NCBI GenBank assembly: GCA_029876055.1
Contig: CM056874.1
Coordinates: forward strand, 1,426,001 to 1,490,000
Length of the DNA stretch: 64,000 bases
Reading direction: 5' to 3'
Origin: Madurella fahalii
Lineage: Eukaryota > Ascomycota > Sordariomycetes > Sordariales
Shown here: piece by piece, positions 55,001 through 64,000 of the stretch
Position numbering within the stretch: position 1 is the first letter of the stretch
How the letters are laid out: the number at the start of each line of letters is the position of its first letter
Program-made: the position numbers and the translations under genes
Notes under the pieces: model-generated
What the model was told of the DNA's origin: nothing
Seen by the model: only the letters and a program-made list of their open reading frames with translations
The model's database searches: none

Positions 55001-55594
55001 GGCGGGACCGCTGCTCTGGGAGGGCCTACCCTCAACACTATGTAGTTCCATGATTGCTGACAGAAAATCGACTCATCATCTCTCATAGACCATTTCTTCC
55101 CCGGTGTACTGGACACCATCCCGATCCGGAAGTGGCAAATTCGGTGCGTTTGATGCTTCATTTCCGTTGTCAAGCCTCGCTTCACTGCCTTCTAGACCAC
55201 CGAGTTCATCAGCAGAATCTAAGGCCCCTTCCAGAGCCAGGCTGGCAACCACTTGCAGCCAACGTCATTACCGCTTTCGTTGTTCGCCCCAACATCTTTC
55301 CCTATCTCCGTATAAACAAGGTTAACTATTATATTATTAGTATAATCAGGTAGTAGTAAGCAGCAGTTATTACTATAATAGTAAGTATTATGAAGTTTAG
55401 CAGATATCAATAGTATTGCTACTAGAGTTAGCTATACTATAAGCTAGACCCATACTCATTCCGCTATAGTATCTATTTTTATTTAGCTAACTGCACTATA
55501 GATAATCTACTGTCTATTAACAGAGCTATACTCGGTTCGATCAAGGTAGCTTACTAAAAGGACTGATTGTATATAGGAACAACTGTTACAACAG
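52076..55594. other. Gene-poor region; no supported gene
   Basis: Frames at 52494-53209, 53521-53769 and 53815-54177 exist on one or both strands but show no domain, signal peptide, splice pattern or codon bias that would support them. From 55310 to 55560 the DNA is very AT-rich and TA-rich, typical of RIP relics. Confidence 0.35.
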
Positions 55595-56010
55595 TGAGTT
55601 GGGGAAAACAGTCCCCAGAGGGTAGGGTCCCTCTGATCAGAGGGACACAGTTGCTAGGATGGTGCCCCGGAGGCTGGAACTTGCCGTGGGCCCATTTTTC
55701 TTTCGCACCATAAGTAGGGCCGTCCTGGCCATTGCTCCTTAGACAGGACAATCAATTCAGTACTTTTCTTCACACTTGTTGCAAGCTCAATTGACGAGCT
55801 CTCCTTGCGTGCAAAGTGATCTCCCTCTGATCAGAGGGAGCTCTATCTGCACATGTTGTTTTGACCTTGTTTAGGCTGCAGGGACCCGATTTGTGGTGGT
55901 GTCGCCTGGCCTGTCTTGTCTAGCTTGTCTCTCTGGCATTTGGCCATCTTTGCCCTCCCCCTTGTATTGGTGGGTATGTGGGTGTAGATGTGTGTTTCTG
56001 TACTATTTCA
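55595..56010 (+). mobile_element. Full-length 416-bp LTR-like repeat (best single copy)
   Basis: TGAGTTGGGGAAAACAGTCC at the start, ACTATTTCA at the end; uninterrupted. It contains both CCCTCTGATCAGAGGG palindromes and the TGGGGAAAACAGTCCCCA hairpin. Flanks are ACAG and ATAG, which would be a 4-bp target duplication if one C-to-T change is allowed. No coding sequence. Confidence 0.75.
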
Positions 56011-57508
56011 ATAGTATTGAAAAGTAAAAAGAGATGAAAATGCTAGTAGGTACAGGTATAGTATGTTTTAAACTAAGGTTATAGCCTTCATCGCTAAGTG
56101 AACTGCTAGAGGTTTGGCTTCCCGATAACCTTCTGAGAATTTGGAGGTGTATACGTGCTTAAGTGTGTGCTAGGGTTTAGTACTGTGCGGGTACTGTTAA
56201 CACCGAGAAGATATGTGCCCTAACCGACATGTACTTTTTGAGGTGGTCTAGACTGCTAAAACTTGAAGCCGCGCGCCTGCTAAAACAGCAGTCTAAACCG
56301 CAGCACGTGTTGTCTGGGTGGAAAATCCATTACCAAATCCCCTCGGTTAACAGGCCATCGAGCTTCCAAATAGATAGCTACCCGACTGCAAGGTGACAAA
56401 GATTAGTACATGGGCGGGGAGACTCCCTAGTAGATGCGTAGCTGTGCATCAGAGACTCAAGTAGTTTGACCTCGCCTGCCTCTCCCGTAACCTACCACAA
56501 AAGCCTCAGTTTTCACCCTTTTGCACACGGCCATGTAAGCTACCTTAACCTTAGAGGCATCCATTCGTGCCAACTCAGTTACGGAGTTGCCAACAAGGCT
56601 TGCGGAGGTCCAGCTGACTACCCACACGAGTACGGCAGTTAATGGAAGATAGGATAGGTCTAGAAGGTCCCGAATATAGAATCTCGTGGAAATGGTGAAG
56701 CTGGTAGACTCTGAAGATAAATGGGAGCCCTAGGCACCATCCGGTTGAATAAAATTAAGGACCTTTGAGGCTACAGAAGATCATCTTCGAATTGAAGCTA
56801 TCACGGTCTTACCTTTCCTCCTAAGCTCTGGGGTCCGTGGCGATTTCCAAGCCCAGATACATCTGCCCTTGTCACATAATTACATCCAAGAGTACCTACC
56901 TAATTTCCTGGCCAAGAATATATCGCGTAGAAGCGTCTGTAGCGAAAATGATCACACGATGCCGCCAGCTTCTACTATACCGTCAGCAGCACAAAGAGAA
57001 ACTTATCGCGAATGAGAATGTATCTGACATAGATGATTCAGAGGACGATAAATTTAAGGGTCCCCCAAGGAGAGTAGCGATAACGACGGAGCAGATAATC
57101 CAAAAACCCCCGAATAGCCTCGCAGTGAGTCAGCAACTGAGTACACGAGGGGCAACCACAATGTCACTTGCATCCGCACTCTCCTTGCTTTTGACGTTTC
57201 CTCATTTCGTAGACGCCAAAGTTGATCAAAATCTAAGCAGCGCTTCAGGACTTTTCCCTCATCACGCAGTTTCGGTTGAATTGATAGTTAAGTGGGGGTA
57301 TAAAGAAATCTTCGTCACCTAATACTGCACCCCGGACCGCGGGGTCGCAGGATCGGATTCTCAAACATTGGTGGCTGCCTGCCAGTCAGAAGGACACGTC
57401 ATTGGGTCTCCTAGGTGCCATCACTTGGTTATCCTATTCACGTTCACCGACACAACAACTCGTGTTCAGCAACGTCCGGCCCTACCGCGAACTGTGTGAG
57501 CATTGATC
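56011..57508. other. Intergenic; one doubtful frame
   Basis: A 161-codon plus-strand frame at about 56837-57322 has no recognisable domain. Nothing else seen. Confidence 0.3.
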
Positions 57509-58878
57509 ATGCAGCCCTTTTCCGTGTTTCTTTTTACCTTGTGGGATTCTTTGGTTTCATGGTCGCAACCGTGGCTTCCATTCGGGCTTGGCAGACGTTC
57601 CAACATCCCGCAGTTCATTCTCGACGCCCGCCACCCATGGATCGAGGCCAATAGGCAAGAGTTAGAAAGGACACCTGACGTTGCCGCATATCTCTGCCAG
57701 GTCGATCCAGCATTCTACATCGATAATGCCATACCGCCCAACTTATTCCAGCGCCTTGAAATCAACAACAATCGAGCGGGTATCGACCGATATGGGTGGG
57801 GGAATGCCCTGGAACGTCTTCGAGAGATCCAAAGCTGTCCTCCGGCATTAGAAGGGGTCGAGACGCTGGATGTTGATATTTTTGTGCATGAGGGCCAGGA
57901 ACCAGAAAACCCTTCACTGGACTTCGTCAACCTCTTAGCCGATGTTCTCACCTCCATGCCAAACCTGAGGGCTATAGTCTGGGACATGCCATGCAAACAG
58001 ACGCCACTGTTCGGGGAGGCTTTTACTTCCCGGGATCTGAAGCTGCGTTCCGTCCGGAATCTAACCGCCGGCCCGTTCTCCGAATACCTGGTCCCGCTGT
58101 GTCCGAACCTCGAGACGGTCACCTATTCCCCCAAGGCGTGGCACTGCGATTGGCATGTCCGACGCGAGAGGCCGTGTCCCAGAGAACTTCTTATTAAAGC
58201 GACAACCGGGAATAAGGACTTGACCAGTTTTAGCATGTCCGTGGGCTCGGGTGTCTGGTCTCTAGACTTCCTCAAAGGTTTATTTGCATCGCAGGGCGTT
58301 AACCAAAAACCAGGCTGATCATTCTACAGAGATGCTGAGTGCGATGCCCAATCTCTCACATCTAGCAATATCCGGCCCTCTTAGAGTAGATGGGCTCGGT
58401 AGCTCAGATGAGCGAGTCCTCAAGGTACAGCCCAGTTGATAGACACCTCACCATCATGCATCATTCCGTATTACTACCTTACTAATACGGGTGTTGCGCT
58501 GGCTGACACCGGATTTCGTTGCAGAGATACCTCGAAGTTCTCGCCAGGTTTACCAACCTCCGCCACCTTGAACTCCCAGGCACCGACGACTTGGCACTTG
58601 GCTTTTACGGCTGGGCCGATTGCGGTAATGCATACTTCGGGGCCCAAGGGAGAGAATACGGCCGTCGAACCGCTAAGGAATCGGCCATGACGGCGGAGAA
58701 GGCAGGTCTTATTGCAATCGAAGCGCTACCTGACCTGGTCAATTTATCTATCGGAGGCAGCGAGGCGAATGTCACACGGGTAGATGGGGCTGTTGAACTC
58801 TCGTGGCCGTGGACTGGGCGGATGGATGAGTGGGCATATGATATTTTTCCTGACAGAGATGATAGAGAGGAGCTGTGA
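57509..58878 (+). CDS. LRR-like hypothetical protein with a 1-nt frameshift
   Basis: Starts at ATG 57509 with a hydrophobic N-terminal stretch (FSVFLFTLWDSLVSW). The body has spaced leucine-rich segments (LTSMPNLRAIVWDMP, LVPLCPNLETVTYSP, LSAMPNLSHLAISGP, LARFTNLRHLELPG, LPDLVNLSIGG), typical of fungal F-box/LRR-type proteins, although no F-box is visible. The first frame stops at 58318 just after LFASQG. The following LRR pieces continue in the next frame (DHSTEMLSAMPN) and are joined through a 100-nt intron (58425-58524) to the last exon, 58525-58878. The gap at about 58300 is too short for an intron, so a 1-nt indel is the simplest explanation. Function unknown. Confidence 0.6.
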
Positions 58879-60055
58879 ACACAATTGGACTTGCTGCACT
58901 TGATTTTTGCTAATTAATTTATGTTTCAACGTCTGATAATATTGGTTTCTGCGGATTAGGAACAATTGTCTATTGATCTACTGACCCCAACCTCCCATTG
59001 ATCCGCAACGTCTAGGTAACATACGTAATCACCGCTCATATGACCACCTCAATACCGCAGTCTTTAACCCGGGAACACTCGTGAGCAAGAAAGAGTCAAT
59101 TGTATTGCGTTCTACTGGTATCTCAGGAAAATTCTGTCCAAGGAGTGGATGTGGTTTTCTTTACATAGCCTAAGCTTAATTAATGTCGTGTAGCCTTATC
59201 ACGAACCACCCTTGTATCTAACAATTCATGGGCCCTGAAGTTTCAAGGCTGCGTTAATAAGGAGACAGCATGCGCTAAAATGCGATCCGGTTACCTTAAT
59301 AAGCCGCACGACAAATCATGCGTTCGGCTTAGCGCTGCTGTTCCCCCCGCCCCACCGCGCACTGCCGCTGTCCCACCTGCTCCGCCACAATCCCCCCGGT
59401 GAGGGAACCACATCAAGGTACGTTTGAAGACCGGCATCGGGAACGACAAACTCCAATCAACTTCGGAAAAATTGACCTTGTAGACCAAGGCTCTCTCTTA
59501 TTAGCGACGAAGCCGCGGACAAACTACGAGTACAATGGATCCAGCCTCTCTTGACCTTGATGTTGCAGGCAATTCTACCCCTAATCACGAGGGCAATATG
59601 GAGCGCAAAGTCCTATATCGACTCTATCAAGGGAAGCTGTTGCCGATCTCATTTCCAAGCTTGAGGAGTTCTAGCTTAACATCTCCAATCTACACGTTCT
59701 CTAGAAAAGCAGCTCACTGGGTAAGGGTGATATGCGGTTCACCAGACATCTGTTCTTCTCTTTTGCTTTACTGCTTGCGAGGCAATGCTGTACGCATTTT
59801 GTAAAAAGCTACTACCTATAAAAGACTGATATACTTTGATACCTTAACTCGGAAGCCATACGGTGACGCGGTAACAAATCTCGACTACGTGCTCTGGTCC
59901 AGCACTCCCTCATAACGAATGAAACAAAGGTCGGTTTCAAGAACTGAGGAACGAACCCATCCATGAAGAGTCAATAAAGTGCCGTCAACGGAGCTCATTG
60001 GGAGGGCCTACGGAAGTAGCGACGGCCCGAGACATAGGGGCTTATGCCAAGGTAC
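58879..60055. other. Intergenic with a partial copia-type LTR
   Basis: On the minus strand TGTTAGATACAAGGGTGGTT at 59204-59223 starts a stretch related to the repeat at 14350-14516, traceable to about 59140. A proline/glycine-coding GC patch at 59330-59400 has no frame support. Otherwise nothing. Confidence 0.4.
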
Positions 60056-60316
60056 CTAGACGCCAAAGCTGAAAGAGCCGCCCTTGCCATCGCCGCCCTT
60101 GGCAGCGCCGCCAGCGTTTGCTTGAGCTTTGCCACCCTTTCCGGACATCTTGAAGTCGGCATTCGGGACCACTGTTCCGGTACCGAACCTGACGTCACCA
60201 CCAGTACCGTTACCGGCAGTAACGGTTCCAGTCGGGCCGGTCCAGGTTCCACATGAAGTTGTAGCATCACCACCCTGGCCGGAGCCATCATATTGAGGTC
60301 TGGAAGCGCTGCTCAT
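60056..60316 (-). CDS. Small glycine-rich protein, 86 residues
   Basis: ATG at 60316, MSSASRPQYDGSGQGGD. About one third of residues are glycine, with Thr/Ser and a Lys/Ala-rich C-terminal part (KMSGKGGKAQANAGGAAKGG). No signal peptide, cysteine pair or known domain. Composition and an uninterrupted short frame are the only support. It may belong with the Gly-rich lectin gene at the window edge, whose visible N-terminal part is similarly Gly-rich, but no direct homology was established. Confidence 0.5.
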   Translation of the reverse strand: MSSASRPQYDGSGQGGDATTSCGTWTGPTGTVTAGNGTGGDVRFGTGTVVPNADFKMSGKGGKAQANAGGAAKGGDGKGGSFSFGV

Positions 60317-63300
60317 GGTGATAGGGAGGTATCGTGGCCTTGCAACGAGCAATGTAAGAGGTCTCTGTTCGTGTGTGATTGATGGATGCTTTCTGCTTCC
60401 GCACTGCCTTGGTTATACTTACTCTTACGGGAGGGATATGCACACATATTTATGTTGTGATGAGCATTTTCGTTCGGCCTCTTGGCCGAGCCGGTTCCAG
60501 TAGAGACAGCCATGAAGCTCCTATTTTCGGCGGAGGTTTTTCGACCCCCGCCTGTTCCGACGTGAAAAAGATGTCTCGCCGAGAAAAATTGAAATTAGGA
60601 CGCCGCACAATAACGCCATCCTCTTCTGCCGACATCTGTAAGGTATGAGTGCTAATGCCGGCCACCCTCGTTGGCTCCGTGCTGCAAATGATGGGCACCC
60701 TGGGCGCTTGCTGGTGCACCCTCCCGCGTCCCTCGTAGTACATGCGAGCCGGTGTGGTATATAACCCAATATGGTTAGAACGGTCTGAAGATGTCGCAGA
60801 GGTCACAGGGCAGAGATGCCCGATTCAACGAGGGGCAGCTCCTTTCCTCAGGGTCCTGCCGTCTCGGAAAGAGCATTGGGCTAGTTTACTGCTTGAGGCA
60901 CGCCCAATCCTGATTTCTCGCAGAAAGAGCTGCAGCCTTCACACCTTTTCTAATTCAAATACAAGCCAGGGTAGCCGCATGATCCAAGCCGGGGCTTGGA
61001 ATACAACTCATGAATGCTTCCTCAACACTTTGTGTTCCAGCGAGGGATCCCGATGTGCCAGGAATCCGCTCTGGTGATCGACTCACGGGGGAAGTACTAG
61101 TACCTCCTGACCCATCGTCATAACCTTTCGAAACGCTACTTTCTTCTGCATGAGGTATATCATTCGGCGAGCTTTCATGCGGTCTTTCGGATGTCTCAAG
61201 ACGCCAACACCAAGATGGAAATAAGATTGTCCGCGCCAGCCGCCATAAAGACGTACCGCAAGACCCTAACCTTAACTATCACGCCAGCCCGCGGTACCGC
61301 GATGTTGGCTCTGTCAGGATGACAAACCGTCGCTAGCGGCGGCGCAGGCCTTGACGGCCACGCGACGCTCGTCAATGGACACTTGGACAGTTCCCAGGGG
61401 TATTTGAAAGCAGGCGGCACATACGATGGGAGCACAATGTGCGGCAGTAAGGGCATTGGCAGAGGTACGAAGAGAGGGCGCGGTGGTACCGGCGCGGACC
61501 TGGGGGAATGCGTCCAACCTCTGTGCAGAAACGAAGGGCGGAAGAGGAATGTGTGGCCAGTTAGAAGCACCGAGGCTCCGGTGCAAGTGCGAAACCAGCC
61601 AAGGCAGCCAAACTAGTCGCTGCGAAGTGAGCTCTGGAGCTGGGTTGAGGGGCGTAGCTGATAGGACAGGAGCTAGGAACCTAGCTGTCTGGTACGTAAT
61701 TTTTGTGACAACAATATTGAATTCTTTATTAAACATTTTTAACCCCTCAACACACTAGACATCAGGCCGTTTAGAGTCTGCAATCTAGGGAAAGGGACAT
61801 CCTGGACATCCGAGTCATCCAAGTCATCCGACACCGTTGATCTCTAGTTCGAATTTATCCACGCGTGCTCGGGGATGAATTAACGTAATTCTCACGTAAG
61901 TATCTAGAGTGCGGTTCACCACGTTCAACACCCTGCCAACAGCAGCTTGCTTAGAATATAAGATGGATTTTTAATTCATTATCTTGCGTTGAAGCACGAA
62001 CGAAGATAATGCAAATTTGACTTGCATATCTATCAATACGTAGTACTCTCATGAAAAAAAAAAAAAAATATCTGGCGAAAGGATTTTCTGGGCCCTTATC
62101 ACCGAATACAAGTCCGATGTATAGATCGCAAGCTTCCTAAGCGAGTCTAAGTTGATACGCCTGTTTCTGGTCGTTTGTTAGCCAACACCGAGGGTGGTGG
62201 CCGGAGCCGGGGGGGGGGGGGGGGGTTAGTCTTGAGTATATCGGGCTCGGGTTAAGAGGAGATGGGTTGTTAACCAATTATAACACCGTAATATAGTGCT
62301 GCGTCTATAGGTTGACAGTATCTCCTGAGAAGCGACAGATGTAGTCTGCAGCCCCAGAATTGGCACTGCTCTGACCTGGGAGAGTGTGTGTACGTGGGTC
62401 CTCTGATCCAAGCAGAGAGTGGGAGACATAATTCCCAGGCGATAAGGGTGTGGTGGCCCTGAACCTAGCCTCTCCGAGTCGGGGATGCCGCAGATTTCGA
62501 TCGGTTGCGCGCCAGGGTCATGCATGGGGGTCCTACAGATGGAAGTACCCGTCGAGAGAGCTGCCTTCGCACAGATCCACACAGGAGCAATACCCGTTAT
62601 CATGGCGAACACGTCACTGTGCTCCCGCGACGTGGAGCTAGCCACGCAAGTCCAAGCACTTGGTTGCCGGCCTTCCGAATTCTTGAGGGCTTAGCGGTAC
62701 CACGGCGGCCTAGAGAACTGGGGTAGCGGCTTGGCGACTGCAGTCGTACTTCTCAATACCCTTTGTGCATGGTGGTGTGTGGTACAACAGGCACCCAAGG
62801 TGCCCAAAACACGGCGAGCGGCGGCTCCCCCGCCCAACCTGTCCAGTTTTGACGGATGCCGCGATACCCGCTCACTCCAACCCTATATGGGATCCCGACA
62901 TAACAGAATCCCGAAAACCGAGAGCCATAATGAGATTGTCTCTGTACAGACCTGGATAGGAGCTGGGTGTGCTCAGGCGCCCCGCAGGATGCCCGGCGTA
63001 TATGGGGTGCAAAGTTCCTCTCGGCCGTAACGAAGGCCTACTGTCCACACACACCAGTAAAATCTATTGTGGCATCACTTCTACCGTGATGGCCCAACTG
63101 CCGTGGTGCCCAACCCTTCGTGATGCTTGACGGATCAGTGTGGAGTTAGGTGCTCTCCGAAAGTTATTCGAGAGGAGAGGGGGATGGGTCCAGATGGATG
63201 AGCCCAAAGCACTTGAACCAAACCGACGTACAATAGAAGCGACCTACCTCCCGATCAGCTACCTTATCTAACTAGCTCCTTACCATTTGAGAGCCTACTA

Positions 63301-63535
63301 AGCCGTGATATCCAATAGCATGTAGTAAAACAACCAAATTTCGCGAATGAGGCCTCTGAAGCGGTGGCTAATGCTTCTAAGGATCTATGCCATATGATTC
63401 TAGCAAACATTTCATGTTACTTGCTAAGAGTGCAAGGCACAACGAATGGAAGAGGAGGCAGTTCTCATTGCCATGCTTGTTGAATTGCTTGCATTGAGCA
63501 TGATATGGCCATTTGTAATTCCCTCTACGCGCTAA
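60317..63535. other. Gene-poor region; homopolymer tracts
   Basis: Overlapping frames at 60742-61077, 61196-61758 and 62226-63030 occur on both strands without recognised motifs, and none could be supported. Simple tracts: 15 A at 62054-62068 and 17 G at 62209-62225. Confidence 0.35.
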
Positions 63536-64000
63536 TCACTTCCCCACAGCCATCCACGACACTCCACAACCGTATAGCTTAGTATCGCCCCAGGAGTCAG
63601 CATGGACCGTGAACCCGGTCAAGTCGATATCCGTTGCATACACCTTGACCCTGAAGTTGGTTCCGTGGAAGACATCCGCAGAACATATGCTCACCATTAC
63701 CGTTGGGATGGACTTGAATCGCTTTCCAAAGCAGATACGCCCTTCCGTGTTGTGCCGGGGATTTTTCCACGGTCGAACTTCAGACGTATGCCACCCCCCA
63801 GACTCGATCACAGTACGCTGGCTAGATAACGAAGAGAGGTTCGACGCCAAAGAGGATAGCTGCTCGACTTTCTGAGACAGTGATGCGAGTTGGCTTGCCA
63901 TGTCAGAGATAGGATCCCCGCCGACACCGAGACCGTTGCCGTTGACAGTTGCCGCGCCGCCCGTTCCTGACCCGCCCGCGCCCGAACCTGACCCTCCAGC
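63536..64000 (-). CDS. H-type lectin domain protein, 3' part (gene continues beyond the window)
   Basis: The frame is open to the right edge, so the N terminus is missing. The visible part starts with a Gly-rich linker (GGSGSGAGGSGTGG), then a short helix (ASQLASLSQKVEQLSSLASN), then an H-type lectin domain: F-x-SIPTVMVSICSADV, TNFRVKVYATDIDLTGFTVH and a C-terminal ADSWGDTKLYGCGVSWMA, ending at a stop at 63536-63538. The final strand W-x-D-T-x-L-Y-x-x-x-x-S-W is family-typical. Such domains bind N-acetylgalactosamine-type sugars in known members; fungal roles are mostly unknown. The helix before the domain could drive oligomerisation. Confidence 0.8.
   Translation of the reverse strand, partial: AGGSGSGAGGSGTGGAATVNGNGLGVGGDPISDMASQLASLSQKVEQLSSLASNLSSLSSQRTVIESGGWHTSEVRPWKNPRHNTEGRICFGKRFKSIPTVMVSICSADVFHGTNFRVKVYATDIDLTGFTVHADSWGDTKLYGCGVSWMAVGK

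Noticed and set aside
61196..61758. Overlapping frames on both strands (110-140 codons)
   Set aside because: No motif, no splice pattern, and equal openness on both strands suggest base composition only.

Overview
The window looks like the genome of a filamentous ascomycete (Pezizomycotina, probably Sordariomycetes). Coding regions are intron-containing. The introns are 50-125 nt with GT..AG ends and CTRAC/CTAAC branch points. Genes are separated by AT-rich, stop-riddled relics whose C-to-T/G-to-A pattern suggests repeat-induced point mutation (RIP). The gene content is typical of a plant-associated fungus: P450s, plant-polysaccharide hydrolases, PTH11-like receptors, a UstYa oxidase and an SRPK-like kinase. 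No bacterial or viral gene set and no rRNA or tRNA gene was recognised. Gene models were built by hand from splice signals, reading frame and family motifs; exon lengths were checked to sum to whole codons.

0-20 kb is a gene-poor, repeat-rich stretch. It holds a small C2H2-like protein, an FAD-monooxygenase relic broken by a 2.35 kb non-coding LTR element (3194-5538, 5-bp target duplication, apparent self-priming site), an intact P450 (6887-8508), an alpha/beta-hydrolase pseudogene, a CorA-like relic and a second P450 with a single 1-nt frameshift (15284-17104).

17.8-26.8 kb is bounded by inverted copies of a 416-bp LTR-like repeat. Half-copies left at both ends suggest that the 7.9 kb between them was flipped by LTR-LTR recombination. 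Inside are a PTH11-like pseudogene, an intact secreted GH95 alpha-fucosidase-family gene (20697-23723) and a hAT transposase relic. One repeat copy carries a nested 253-bp solo LTR with a perfect 5-bp target duplication.

27.6-47.4 kb is the gene-rich core. It contains, in order: an SRPK-like kinase (1-nt frameshift near its N terminus), a DUF924 protein, a proline iminopeptidase, a UstYa-family oxidase, a 48-residue secreted peptide gene, a PTH11-like membrane protein, an APC-family permease, the thiamine-pyrimidine synthase NMT1/THI5 with a TPP riboswitch in its 5' UTR intron, a GH51 arabinofuranosidase divergent from an MFS sugar transporter, and a GH64 glucanase. Two functional sets stand out: thiamine (riboswitch + NMT1, perhaps the permease) and arabinan use (GH51 + transporter). 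The UstYa / peptidase / small secreted peptide trio is a speculative RiPP-like group.

47.9-64 kb is again repeat-rich. It has a coiled-coil hypothetical protein, a truncated CorA-like gene whose 5' end lies in an inverted repeat, another 416-bp LTR copy, an LRR-like gene with a frameshift, a glycine-rich small protein, and the 3' part of an H-type lectin gene running off the right edge.
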